64,000 bases of DNA from Pinus tabuliformis (GCA_031772625.1 CM062807.1:1152621007-1152685006); one strand, 5' to 3'; counted from the stretch's first letter, positions 34,823 to 46,970 are shown. Made by a program: numbers and translations. Notes: a model not told the origin generated them from the sequence alone.

Positions 34823-36441
34823 TTGGCCTCAAGGTCGTATTCTTGTAAGGCGGTGATCCAATTCGCTCTCTTCTCGCCCACATCCTTCTGTATCAGGAGG
34901 TTTCTTACCGTTGGAAACGGTACTATGACTTTGGTATGGGCTTTTCGCAAGAAAGGTCTGAAATATTTGATTGCTTTGAAAACGGCATATGCCTGTTTCT
35001 CGACGTCAGAATAATTGAGTTCAGCACCTTGTAAGTTCGAGCTAAAGAATGCGATTGGGGCCTCTACCTTTTCGTGATTTGCTTGAGTTAAAATTGCAGC
35101 ATAAGATTTTTCTGAGGCAAACGTGTATAAGATGAAAGGTTCTGAAAAATTTGGGGTAGCCAAAGATGGAGCGTTGATGATGGCTTGTTTGATTAAGTTG
35201 AATGCTTCGTGCTCGTCTAGACCCCATTTGAAATTTGAATTCTTTTTTATCATATTTTGTAAGGGGGAAATAATACGTGAAAAATCCGGGACAAATCTTT
35301 TGACAAAATTGATCTGTCCAAGGAAGGATTGCATGGCTTTCTTGTTATGAGGTATGGATATTTCGGAAATTTCCTTGATTCTGTCGGGTTCTATGTGAAT
35401 ACCAGATTTAGATACTATGAATCCGAGCAATTTCCCTTCGCTTAATGCAAAGAAAGATTTCTTTGGATTGAGCGAAATCCCATACCTCAAGCATCTTTGA
35501 AAGATTTGCTTCAAATCTTGGAGATGGCTGTTTCGTTTTCTGGAGTACACTGTTATATCATCCAGATAAATCACTACTGATTTATTGACCAATCCTTTAA
35601 ACGCGATGTCCATGGCTCTCTGAAAGTTAGCTCTGGCGTTGATCAGACCAAATGGCATCTTCCGATATGCATAAGTGCCCCATTTGGTTCGAAACGTAGT
35701 CTTTAACTGATCATCGGGATGCACCAGTACTTGATTGTATCCTGAAAATCCATCCAGGAATGACATTAATTCTGAGCCTGCTACTGCCTGTAGAATTTGC
35801 TCCATAGGTGGGAGGGGAAAGTTATCTTTCTGACAGGCTTTGTTGAGATTTCAGAAGTCGATACAGATTCTAATGTCTCCGTTTTTCTTCCTAACGGGCA
35901 CCATATTGGATACCCATTTGGAATGCCTAACGGGGAAGATTATTCTGGCTCTCAACAACTTATTAAGCTCCGTTTTTATCTGGTTTTCTAGGTTAGGGTG
36001 TATTTTTCTGAGCTTCTGTTGGACAGGTTTCTCGTTGTCAGTCATAGGGATAACATGCTGAATGATGGAAGTGTTGTAAGTCTTCAGCTCATCGTAGTTC
36101 CAGGCAAAAACGTTTTTGTACTGTCTCAGAAGGCGGATATATGCTGATTTTTCTTCAGGGGCTAGGCCCTGGCCTAGATTAACGTTTTGCGGCTTTTCGT
36201 CGGTTCCTAGGTTGACTGATTCGTAGTTCAGAGTTGAACTATAAAGCTTGGCATTAGCCGACCTTTTGAACCGACTTTTCAAGTCATATAAGTCTTCTAA
36301 TTTGACCACCGATTTGGGTATAGCATTATCAGTGCTACTTTGTTGTATTTGGTGATCATGACAGTCTTCGTCAATTATCTGGTTTGTGTAGGATCCTTCA
36401 GAGGTGAGGAAACTTACGATGTCTGGGTCGTCGTTGAACAC
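34804..36441 (-). pseudogene. Tat-like Gypsy reverse transcriptase and degenerate RNase H
   Basis: RT with RKIHPNLENQIKTELNKLL, VSNMVPVRKKNGDIRICIDF, MPFGLINARANFQRAMD, the catalytic VIYLDDITVYS and LLGFIVSKSGI, in one phase apart from a TGA at 35851-35853 where Arg (CGA) is usual. The Gypsy RNase H follows (PFILYTFASEKSYAAIL, LNYSDVEKQAYAV). Its first catalytic Asp, normally after ILY, is absent, while the Glu is kept. Loss of activity in this domain is known for Tat/Ogre elements that carry a second, archaeal-type RNase H, and such a domain lies upstream here. Confidence 0.85.
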
Positions 36442-36945
36442 TCTCCAGTTGGTGATATTGTCAGGAATGGAAGGTTTAAAAATTAATTCTATTGAAAACC
36501 TATCAGGACTAAAATCTTCAGAAGGGATAAGTCTAGAGGCTACATTAGCTAACAGGTCTGCGCTCGCGTTTTGAATTCTTGGAATTGACGAGATGTTGAA
36601 TGCTATGAAATGTGAAGTGAGATCTTCACTAACGATTGATAATGCTTTAAATGACTAGACAGGCAATGTATGGTGTTACGTACCTGTTTTACGACGATCT
36701 CAGAATCTCCAAAGACTTGAAGATACTTAACATTCAATCTGATTGCTTTGTATAGGCCTTGAACCAAGGCTTCGTACTCCGCTGTGTTGTTCGTGCAATC
36801 AAACTCAAGTTTGCATGTGAGCATAATCTTGTTCCCGTATGGGTTGATCAGAACGCATCCTACTCCTGCCCCCTCGTTGGATTTAGATCCGTCAAAATAT
36901 AATTTCCAAAATAAAGAAGTATTTACAGAATTATCTAAAAAACTA
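36442..36945 (-). pseudogene. Archaeal-type RNase H domain between protease and RT
   Basis: Minus-strand text WKLYFDGSKSNEGAGVG (first Asp), CTNNTAEYEALVQGL (Glu), LQVFGDSEIVVKQV (Asp), and after a frameshift near 36603 IPRIQNASADLLAN (fourth Asp): the complete D-E-D-D set of an RNase H. It is separate from the Gypsy RNase H that follows the RT at about 34900-35200. In Tat-lineage elements as I know them best, the extra RNase H follows RT-RNase H; here it precedes RT. Function, by family: cleavage of the RNA strand of RNA-DNA hybrids during reverse transcription. Confidence 0.75.
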
Positions 36946-38669
36946 AAACATTTTGAGTCATCAGTTTGGGAGAAATTTTCAACTTGGGATAAAACTGAAT
37001 TCTCTAAGTATGGAAAAATATGAGCACTGAAATTGCCTAGGAAAGAGTCTATTGCGTAATTGCCTACAATGCTGCTATTGTATGTGATGGCTTCATTTTC
37101 TCCTTCTAGTTCTGTCACTATGTATTTTTGGTGCAACTCTCGTTCAACCTTTATCTTATTTGGTTTACCGTTGGATAGTAACCACATGTGCGACCAGTCG
37201 GTTGAGAAATATCTGTGGAGTTTCTCCGACCAATCCCTGCTAAGAATAAAGCCATAGAACTCAGGGATATCGGCTACCAGAATGTCGATAACCTGACACA
37301 CTTTTGGGTTAGACGACAATCTTATGGTCACCTGATTAAGTTCACCAATCACTTCGACCTGGGATCGATCAAGTTGAACTATACGTACTGCAGATTTTTG
37401 AGGTTGCACATTCAATTTGGCACATATTGACCTGGGTAAAATATTCGTTGAAGCGCCAGAATCGACCAAGCAATTGTGCACGTTTTTGTTGAAGATTTCA
37501 TATGTGAGAAGAAAAGGAGGAGTATGAGACCTTGATCTTCCTCCAATCAAGGCGATGTCATTTGGATCAATTTTATTTATCGTATTGGTTGGAGGTCTTC
37601 CCAGATTGTGGGAAGCCACAGCTGTAGGTAAAGATGTAGTAGGCACAACATGTAATTCTTTCATCATGATTTTCTGCTGGTGTTTCAGTTTACTCAATTC
37701 ATACAGAGTGATATTAGCCCTAGTCTTCTTCATGTCGTCAATGATGTTATAATCCATTTCATCCGACACTATTAGTGTTCTTGATGGAGGTGTTTGTTCA
37801 GATTGGACTGGGCTAAGCGGGGTCGCTTTAGTAGTTGTCTTTTTGGTTACGACCCTTTCTTTTGTTGCAGGGCTTGCGCCCTTTTGTTTTGGGGTAGTTT
37901 GGGGAGGATCAAGCTGATTTTTGCTTCTCGTGCTAACAGGAAATGCTTCTTGATCCTCTTCCTGTGGGAGGATGAAATCCCACATTCCTTGAAGTTCTAC
38001 AACTTCTTCCTCGTCGGTCTGCCCTTCAGTGGTATTCTCTTCTTCTTCGTCTTCTTCAGACTCAACGTTTGAGACGACACTAGGTGGTTTTACGTCCATG
38101 GGAGGATTTCTTTTAAAAGTCCTAAAGGGCTTTTTCGAAGAAGTCTCTGCTACTTGTTTCTTGATATCGACCATCTCATTGGACATGGCTTTTAACACTT
38201 TTTGTAACCCTTCCAAATCGAAAGGATCTTTCGTTTGCTTCTTCTTGGTGTCTTCTTTGAAAGAGATCTTCTTTGATTTGCGTTCTTCTATAGCAGATCT
38301 CTTTTCTAGGGCTACCACGCGTCTTTCCACTGCTAACGCTTCTGTCAAGTTGTCAACTAATGTGGTCTTGTTTTCCCTATCTACGAAGATAGCCAAGTTT
38401 GGAGGTAAAGCCGTGATGTACCATTCACATCTTACTTCCTCGCTGGGTTGTGAAGCAGCGGGGATTTTGTTGAGGATCTTATTGAACCGTAAGTTAAAGT
38501 CTTTAATGGGTTCTCTAGCCTCAGCCTTAAGATTAGATAGGTCATTAATCAATGTCGCCGTAGATCGGTCATCACCAAACTTAGTGAGGAACTGACTTTG
38601 AAAAATGTCCCAGCTTGTGATGGATCCGGAAGGTAACGAAAAGTACCATGACCCGGCCGTTCCTTGCAT
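36946..38669 (-). pseudogene. Tat-like Gypsy gag C-part and protease
   Basis: Gag capsid text (GTAGSWYFSLPSGSITSWD, FLTKFGDDRS, INDLSNLKAE), a coiled Lys-rich stretch and an acidic linker. I see no CCHC knuckle. The protease (about 37510-37240) has HNCLVDSGASTNILPRS with the D-S-G triad, then ILVADIPEFYGFILSRDW. The frame continues without a stop into the RNase H domain at 36945. The upstream gag part is in another phase because of a one-base indel near 38665. Confidence 0.85.
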
Positions 38670-39427
38670 TGTATAAGGGAGAGCCGGACAACAGCGTCTT
38701 CGTTAGTAACTCCGTTGAGATTAACAGAAAGCATGAAATTATTGATATGTTCTTCGGCTAGCATACCTGCTTCTGGGTTGAATTTAGGTAGCCACTTCTC
38801 TGGATGGGCCGGTATAGGGCTCAGGGGTGGAGGCATTAAAACCGCCCCAGGATTGTTCCATGGAGACTGTGCCATCGTGGAGCTGCTAGCTAATGGAAGT
38901 GCAGAAACTGACCCCTGATGCTGAGAAGGTGAAGAAATCAGGATCTTTGATGTTCGAAGAGGAAGGTTTGTGGAAGACGGGTGAGTGAGTTGGAATGGAA
39001 AAGTGGGTGGTTGACTTCGCGGTGAGGGAGTTGATATGGACGAAGTGGATGAGAGAGTCTCTCCATCAGACTCTTGAGGTGTTTTCCTTGCTCTTTTTCT
39101 GGTAGGAAGAGGGAGTTCACTTGGTTGTATGCCAAAATTTTCACTCTTTAATCTAGTAAGGGGATGAGCAGGGTTGTACTGCGAAGTCACACTGCTTTTA
39201 GATTTATCAGACTTCTGGTTAAAAATGGAGAATCCCTGAAGTTTACGAATCAAAGTTTGAATTTCAGGGGGTTCAATAATAGATGGGCCTGATATATTCG
39301 AATATGTAGCAGTGGTGGATACTCGAGCGACTTCAAATTCCGGGTTTAACCGTGTTGGAGAAGTCGAGGGAGTTGATGAGGGTGTATTACTCTCAGAATG
39401 GTATTTGGATATTGCTTTAGGTGCCAT
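38660..39427 (-). pseudogene. Tat-like Gypsy gag N-part
   Basis: The start ATG is complementary to 39425-39427, some 15 bases from the primer site (MAPKAISKYH). A Ser/Thr/Pro-rich N-region is followed by the start of the Gag core (WLPKFNPEAGMLAEEHINNF, DAVVRLSL), then the frameshift into the next feature. Apart from that indel the reading frame is open, which suggests a fairly young element. Confidence 0.8.
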
Positions 39428-39441
39428 TCATAGTTCGTGCC

Positions 39442-39460
39442 CTCCTTCTAGCGCCAAATA
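39442..39460 (-). promoter_or_regulatory. Primer binding site of Tat-like element
   Basis: On the minus strand the LTR end ...CCCTCAACA is followed by TATTTGGCGC and TAGAAGGAGGG. The site fixes the LTR start at 39461. I do not assign the tRNA. Confidence 0.6.
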
Positions 39461-40575
39461 TGTTGAGGGCCCCGAAATCGGGTCAACAACAAGGGGGATA
39501 CCCACCCGGTCGGGAACCTGGTTGGCGGCTCCGTGCCCGTTTGGTGTAGCGGGTCCGACTGGGGATGACGGGACCAGCTTCCCGTTCTAAGGGGTGTGTG
39601 TGTGTGTAGAAAATGGTGATGTGTGTGTGTAGAAAATGATAGTAGAAAATCTGTAATTATTCCTTAAACTAATCTAATTCTAAATTCTGAAATGACTTTA
39701 TACTACTTTAATCTAACAAAAACAATACATCTAATCTACACTAACCCGGGACAGAATTTTTCCATTTATGCAATCTAGAAAGATTTCACAGAATAACTGG
39801 TAATGAAGATTATTCAGCTATTATGAGAATATAAATCAATTAAGATGAACCATCTTGCGTAAGAAGTTAAGCAAAACGGTTGTGAACAGCATATTGCATA
39901 ATCAGCTATTCATGTATTAAGCACAAATCAATGACTCCACCGTACAAAAGTGCCAAATGGTAGTCCACTCATTCATACATTAACATATAAATAACATCAG
40001 CTGTATATTACTCTAAGAATGCAAGCAGAAACTAGTCAAGAGATAAAAGTACCATTTATGACTGATTTTAAACTTACAAACCTTAAGCAATAATGATCTA
40101 TTTCTACTTGCTTCTAATGCCTACTAAGAGTACAGAAGTGCAACATCAGTAGCAGGTATTAAAATGCAAACATAAGTAAATCTTGATCCATCCATTCATC
40201 AAAAACCCCTCGAGGGTGCAAAAGTGCATGTTCTAAGGACAAGTTTTTTGACAAAATTTCGGACCCTTCTCCAATGCAACGAGAAGGGTTAAATACTAGT
40301 AACCGACTAATTTTACTTTACACAAATTCAGGGGAGGGGCTTCAAATGACCGCCCTTTTACTAAAAACAAATTTATTTCTAAAAACTGAATCTAATTTCT
40401 AACCGTTTCTGTATCTGCTCCTTAGTGCTGTAAGTAATGCGTTGTTCGCCCTGAAAGAGTCGCTGGTTGTCCTTTCCTTTTGTTCGAGCTTGAAAATTAG
40501 AAACAACAAGCGCTGGCACCTCTTTCTGTTAGATTAGAAGATATTTTCGAAAACCTCTCTAGCTGGGTGTATTCG
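39461..40575 (-). mobile_element. 5' LTR of Tat-like Gypsy element, cut by assembly gap
   Basis: Matches 30031-31264 with few differences (single copy of the 114-bp unit, a few substitutions and short indels) until the N run. The rest of the LTR, the target duplication and the continuation of the interrupted Copia element are missing. Confidence 0.85.
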
Positions 40576-40675
40576 NNNNNNNNNNNNNNNNNNNNNNNNN
40601 NNNNNNNNNNNNNNNNNNNNNNNNNNNNNNNNNNNNNNNNNNNNNNNNNNNNNNNNNNNNNNNNNNNNNNNNNNN
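40576..40675. other. Assembly gap (100 N)
   Basis: Exactly 100 N, a common placeholder size, so its true length is unknown. The sequence after it does not continue the LTR. Confidence 0.95.
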
Positions 40676-40677
40676 TT

Positions 40678-40808
40678 GCATCCGCTCTCAAGCGGAACTT
40701 TCCGAGACTGGGCCGCATCTTAAAAGTGTTGATATTGTGAGTTGCGATATGCAATGAAACCACTGAAATGGGTCACTAGTGTTAAAGTGTCGGGATGGAC
40801 GATAACAA
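40678..40808. repeat. 131-bp repeat, copy A
   Basis: From GCATCCGCTCTCAAGCGG to GGACGATAACAA. Matches 63870-64000 in all but two positions by eye. It starts next to the assembly gap, so its full extent is unknown. Confidence 0.85.
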
Positions 40809-41525
40809 ATTAATAAAGGATTTTTCTACAAAACCAAAGAGGCTTGAGCAATTTATCTCTCCTCCCAAAGGGACATGTGGCAGAAAAAAGATTATATCTG
40901 ATAAGAGACATGCGACAAACAACGACTGGATGCGTTAAGGGACACGTTGCAGCCAATAATTGGTTGTGACAAGTGACACGGGGAGGTTGAGGTCATCACG
41001 AAGTGCCAATAGGGTTGACACGTGCAGGTGGATTCAACAGTTTAAATGAAAACAATAGGCCCAAAAATGTTTGCACGTGCCATTATTCAAAATGTGACAC
41101 GTGGCAGTGATCACATCACGTATGGGAGATCAGCAATCAGAGGTTCAGGTGTATTGTGCATTGAAGTGAAACCTCTGATTGAAGGGCTCTAATATAGGGG
41201 TTAGATTGTGGTTACGTGAAGAGCCACAGGACCAAGACCCAAACGTAGGAGGTGATCAACGATCAACAATCAGCGAATTAACATGTCGTGCACCAAAGTT
41301 ACACTTTTGATTGGAAATCATCGATAGAGATGTCTCCAATTTGGGGACTAACACCACGACCACAAAGAGTTCAAAGGAATCAAGGGCAACACATGGCATT
41401 ATTCAAAAGGTAACATGTGGCAGATAGATGGCAAAGATGGCGTCACATATGGGAAATCAACAATCGCAAGTTGAGGTGTATTGTGCATCGAATTGAAATC
41501 TCTGATTGAAGAGCTAGACTGTGGT

Positions 41526-42557
41526 TGTTGGAAAAAGCAACAACAAATGATAAAAATAGAATCCAGAAATTCTAATTTTAATTTGTCCTTGAATTAAAAT
41601 TGTGAATTAAAATCGAATTTATTCTCACCAACTGCTTGGAAATAATTAATTAATTCATTATGGATTAATTAGTTGGAGAAATTCAAGTTAGAAGTCTTTC
41701 TGAAGTCATGCAACAATTATCCCTTAAATTAAGGAGATTATCTGTTAATTAAGGAGTCAAGATTGAGTTATATTTGAGTTGTAATTAGTTAGCTCGGTTT
41801 ACTGAGTTAAGTCTAGTTAAATTAGTTCCAAACTATTTGAGGAACTAATTGTGAGTTATCAGTCAGTTGATGCATGCATGCACTCAACCAGTGTACTCCA
41901 AATAACTGAAGATTCCCTCATTAGAAACTCATGCATGTCTATTATGAGGAGGGCCCAATTGAGCTAAATGTCAATGACAATGTATTATCAGTTGCATGTG
42001 TTTTCCTATAAAGAGAAAACTCTTGCATGCAGTCAAGGTAAGGTTCATTGAGGATTGTGCAGTTCTGATAGGGTGTGAGATCAGTGTGAGAGATCAGTGT
42101 TCCACTTGGTTGAGATTTTTCCACTTGGTAACAGGAGGATCACCCAAGAGAATCATCGCAAGGAAATAGGAGCTTGGAGGGCAGAGGAGAAGGCTTGTGA
42201 GAAGCTTTGATTGCATGTGATCATCCAAGAGGATTGTACTGAGAGCTGGCTAGCTATGAGAGCTAAGGCTTTGTATAATTCTAATGTATTTCCACCTTGT
42301 ATGATAATACAAATAGTGGGGTTTTTAGCTAAGGCTTTCCCCTGAGTATTTTATGTGTTTCATGTGCATTGATTCTTCTTCTTCTGGTTATATGTGTTCA
42401 GATCGATCTTGCTCAATCTTTAAGCTTTTTCAAATTGATAGTAGAAGTATATTATAGTATTTTGCTTTCGTATATTGCAGTATCGGGTTAATCTACAGTC
42501 ATATTTTCTACATAGATCTCAGAGGTAGATTTGTAGAGAATTTGCAAAATTTCTACA
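41526..42557 (+). mobile_element. 5' LTR of internally deleted Copia element
   Basis: A 1032-bp LTR, TGTTGGAAAAAG...TTTCTACA, preceded by the target duplication GTGGT (41521-41525) and followed by the primer-site-like TGGCATCAAAGCC. Same family as 44498-45508 and the solo LTR at 27649. It has a short local duplication (GTGAGATCAGT twice near 42075) absent from the other LTR. Confidence 0.9.
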
Positions 42558-42584
42558 TGGCATCAAAGCCAAGTTTATCGAAAC

Positions 42585-44497
42585 AATGAACAGGATACGA
42601 AGAAAAGAATTCGAAGTTTGAAGTTCGGGTTTACAGGTGCAAATCGAATTCTTATTATACTTCAAGGTTGGCCAATGGCGTTCTATGGCTTGAGACTCGA
42701 GTATGCCTTGGAAGGCAGCTCAAAATACATAACATGGAAAGATCGCATGGAGACTGTATTAGAAGACAACAACTTGAAGGATTTCATGATCAAGAAATCC
42801 AAAAGCCAGCTTCAACTAATGAATAAGAGTTGGCTGAGTGGAAGAAGTGTGTGGCAAATACGAGACAGATCATCCTTGAGGGAGTTCGAGACCAGATTGT
42901 CTCGAGTCTCCATGGGAAGGATACTCCATATTCAATGTGGAATACATTGAAGGACCTCTACGAGAACAATAGCGACTAGAGGAAATTGGCGCTCAAGGAC
43001 AAGCTTCGAAGAATCAAGATGGACAAGGGCGATACTATTTCCACATATCTGAACAAGCTCACCACTTGCAAAGATGAGCTTGGAAGTGTGGGAATAACTA
43101 TTGCCGATGATGATATGGTGAGCCTCACTCTCCTTGGCCTTCCAAAAAGCTGGAATAGCTACCAGGACTCTGTGAATGGAAGGGAGAAACTGTCGGATTG
43201 GGAACGACACTGGTCGGATATGATGCAGGAGGAGATTAGGAGGAGCACACGAGATGATTCTTCATCCAAGGATGATGATGAAGAAAATCTGGCCTTAGCA
43301 AGTGAGGCAAGGAAAGGGAAGGGGAAGGATTCCCATTCCAAATCGAATTCTTCTCATGGAGGGAAGAAGGGTGACAAGTCTAAAGTGAGATGCTTTAATT
43401 GTCACGAGATGGGCCATTATGCGACTAATTGCCCATCGAAGAATTCCAAGAAGGGATCCTTGAAAGGATCGGAAGGTGAGGCATTAGCCTCTCATTTCAA
43501 AATGGACTTTACTCTCATCGCATGCATGGTGTCATTGATGATGGGTTGTGTTTGGTATCTTGACGATGGAGCCTCATTCCACATGACCGGCGATAAAATT
43601 TTATTCCGTACCTTGGAGGAGAAAGACCTCAAGATGCGCATAGAGATGGGTGATGACGGAAAGTATAGTGTTTCATGAGTGGGCATGTTTGCTTTTTAGA
43701 GGGAGCATGGAGCTCTTATCACCTTGACAGATGTGAAGTATGTGCCTGGACTGAAGAAGAACTTGGTATCAGTCATGATGTTGGAGGACAAAGGCTACGA
43801 TTTTGTCTTCGGTAAGGGAAAGGTTTTCCTTAGACACATCACCACGAGACAGGCGAAACAAATCGGTTCATGAGTTAAGAACCTGTATGCTCTTGAGGTT
43901 CAAGATGCATGCAAAGCCTTGAGAAGCAAGGCAAATGTTAGAGACTTGGTGGTTGAGAGGGAGAGTAAATTACCTCTCAACATGTAGCCTCAGAAGAAGT
44001 CTCAGACAATTATGGAGGAGTCACAATTGGAGAAGTGGGTAGAGGGATCACATGCAGCCATACCTCTAGGTGTGAGGTAGGGTGATGTGAAGCGATAGTC
44101 CCAAGAAGGTTGAAATTGGGCAAGGTCCATTGAGAGGTTTTATCTCATGGATTGTACCTTGCTACAAGAGCCCAAAGTACATAATAGCGGGAGGAATCAG
44201 TGTGATTGACGCAGTCAAATATCAAAGCGACAGAGGCTAGAGCAGTCAGATACTGAAGAGCGCAAAGAAGGATTGACAATAGTGTAGAAATGTAGAGTCA
44301 GCCGAAGCGCAAAGTTTTCAATTGACAGAGGCAATATCAGTTAGAGACTTTGATGACAGATGCATCATACTGATTCAGGTTGGATGTTTTTTTCTGAAGT
44401 TCCTAGAGCAACAACACTAGAGAGAAGTGTTGCATGCATAATGTTCCAAAGGTTCACGATCGGGATCGAGTTGAATTCCTTTCTTGTTAAGAGGGAG
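42585..44497 (+). pseudogene. Copia gag and partial protease; pol deleted
   Basis: Internal region of only 1.94 kb. Gag core (WKDRMETVLEDNNLKDF, then in another phase ILEGVRDQIVSSLHGKDT, LKDKLRRIKMDKGDTISTYL, LLGLPKSWNSY). A TAG at 42977-42979 stands where the family has a Gln. One CCHC knuckle (CFNCHEMGHYATNC) near 43390-43430. Protease text WYLDDGASFHMTG has Asp in place of the Ser after the catalytic Asp, and VKYVPGLKKNLVSV follows. Integrase, RT and RNase H are absent: after about 43980 only short relics precede the polypurine tract (AGAGGGAG, to 44497). A non-autonomous deletion derivative. Confidence 0.85.
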
Positions 44498-45508
44498 TGT
44501 TGAAAATAGCAACAAGAAATGATAAAAATAGAATCCAGAAATTCTAATTTTAATTTGTACTTGAATTAAAATTGTGAATTAAAATCGAATTTAGTCTCAC
44601 TAGCGCTTGGAAATAATTAATTAATTCATTATGGATTAATTAGTTGGATAAATTTAAGTTAGAAGTCTTTCTGAAGTCATGCAACAGTTATCCATTAAAT
44701 TAAAGAGATTATCCCTTAAGGAGATAAGATTGAGTTATATTTGAGTTGTAGTTAGTTAGCTCTGTTTACTGAGTTAAGTCCAGTTAAATTAGTTCCAAAC
44801 TGTTTGAGGAACTAATTGTGATTTATCAGTCAGTTGATGCATGCATGCACTCAACCAGTGTACTCCAGATAACTGAAGATTCCCTCATCAGAAACTCATG
44901 CATGTTTATGCCGAGGAAGACCTAGTTGAGCTAAATTTCAAGGACAGTGTACTATCAGTTGCATGTGCTTTCCTATAAAGGAAACTCATGGATGCAGTCA
45001 AGGTAAGGTTCCTTGAGGATTGTGCAGTTCTGATAGGGTGTGAGATTAGTGTTCCACTTGGTTGAGAGTTTTCCACTTGGTAACAGGAGGATCACCCAGG
45101 AGAAATAGCGCAAGGAAATAGGAGCTTGGAGGGCAGAGGAGAAGGCTTGTGAGAAGCTTTGATTGTTTGTGAGCATTCAGGAGGATTGTATTGAGCGTTG
45201 GCTAGCTGTGAGAGCTAAGGATTTGTATAATTCTGATGTATTTCCACCTTGTATGATAATACAGATAGTGGGGTTTTTAGCTAAGGCTTTCCCTTGAGTA
45301 TTTTCTGTGTTTCATGTGCATTGATTCTTCTTCTTCTGGTTATATGTGTTCAGCTCGATTTTGCTCAATATTTAAGCTTTCGCAAATTGATAGTAGAAGT
45401 AGATTATAGTATTTTTCTTTGGTATATTGCATTATCGGGTTAATCTACACCATATTTTCTACAGAGATCTCAGAGGTAGATTTGTAGAGAATTTGTAGAA
45501 TTTCTACA
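44498..45508 (+). mobile_element. 3' LTR of internally deleted Copia element
   Basis: A 1011-bp LTR, TGTTGAAAATAG...TTTCTACA, followed by the matching target duplication GTGGT (45509-45513). It differs from the 5' LTR by many substitutions and a few indels, so the insertion is old. Confidence 0.9.
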
Positions 45509-46012
45509 GTGGTCATGTGAAGAGCCACAAGACCAAGACCCAAACACAGAAGGTGATCGACAATCAGAAATCGACGAATGAACATGTCGTGCACCAAGGT
45601 TACACCTCTGATTGGAAATTGTCGATAGAGGGCTCCAATTTGGGGCTAGCACCACGGTCACAAAAAGTTCAAAGGAGTCAAGGGCGACACGTGGCATTAT
45701 TCAAAAGGTGACACATGGAAGATACGTGGTCAGTGATGGCATCATGTATGGGAGATCAACGATCACAGGTTGAGGTGTATTGTGCATCAAAGTGAAACCT
45801 CCGATTGAAGGGATTTGATATGGGGCTAGACTGTGGTCACGTGAAGAGCCACAGGACCAAGGCCCAAACGCAAAAGATGGCGACGATCGACAATCGACAA
45901 ATTGATATGTCGTGCACCAAGGTTACACCTCTCATTAGAAATCGTCGATAGAGAGGGCTCCGATTTGGGGGCTAGCACCACAGTCACAAAGAGTTCAAAG
46001 GAATCAAGGGTT

Positions 46013-46970
46013 GTCGGCGCATTGGAAGGGTGGACGACAGTTTAAATATTTGTTCTATCTATCTAAATCATGAAGTTGGGCGGCCATAGGTTAATAAATG
46101 TTTTCATGTAAAGTTGGGCAGGAAGGGTTAACACAGGTTTTATATGATAAAATTTCATGTGGAGGGGTTTCATTCATTTCCTCTCCACGTAGATCAGGCC
46201 ACGTCACTCATCGAAGATCGCAAGTTTTGGGATTGCAACCAAATGCTACATTGTGAAATTGCCGATTGTGTTTCCGTGATATTATAAAGGCCCAGGCACG
46301 TATGATGTGGTCTCATGCATTACACATTGGAACAATTTGTAGCGCAATATTCTAAAGAATCGACCCCTTGTCCCAAGCTAAAGGGCTTAGCCCCGGAAGG
46401 CACCGCTCACTGCCTTTATGACGTAACATCCTTTCCACAATCATGATGTCATCCTCTGCCATGTGGCTGACGCACGGTTATTAAGAGTCAAAGAACCTCG
46501 GGCGGAGCAAATCAGAGATCGGAGGCCCACGGTCAATCACACTGTCAAAATGTTATATTTTTGAAGGCTGTGAATCTGCTACAGTGTCGTGAGTAGGAAC
46601 CTCACCATAAAAAGCCTATCAGCTTAATTAGTGAAGTCTCCTAATTAAGTTTAGATAAATTTAAGAATACTAATTATATACCTAGTTACTAGACTTAGGT
46701 TGATTTATATTTATCTAAATAGTTAAAAAAAAAACTAATTTAAAGTTAAAAAAAAATTAAATAGAAACTAATGATATTTTTTTAAATAATTATTTTTTCT
46801 TTTCAAATTTGTCTAGATACCATAATTGCATAACAACTAGAAAAAGCAATCTTATAACCAATAGTCATCCTTATTATCCCTACTGCAAGGCAATAGATAT
46901 TGCAATGGGTTTTTGGTCAAACCCATATTAGTTTAGGTTTGGCCAAAAAAAATTTGCAAAAAATTCTATA
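46013..46970. other. Intergenic DNA without recognised genes
   Basis: Starts with unique-looking sequence after the 312-bp repeats, then AT-rich DNA. No coding region or RNA gene recognised. Confidence 0.5.

Larger units (their letters stand above)
41078..46012. repeat. About 312-bp tandem repeat, three units, split by a Copia element
   Basis: Units start near 41078, 41395 and 45692; the middle one is interrupted by 41526-45513. Each has phrases such as TTATTCAAAAGGTGACACGT, GGTGTATTGTGCAT, GAGCCACAGGACCAAGACCC and CATGTCGTGCACCAA. Removing the Copia insertion and one GTGGT copy restores periods of about 317 and 308 bp. ACGTG(G) motifs recur in every unit. No open frame of note. Confidence 0.85.

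Noticed and set aside
40497-40763. Open frame across the assembly gap
   Set aside because: It spans 100 N; the two flanks are unrelated sequences.
42918-43341. Minus-strand open frames within the Copia gag
   Set aside because: Shadows of the plus-strand Gag frame, without any domain.
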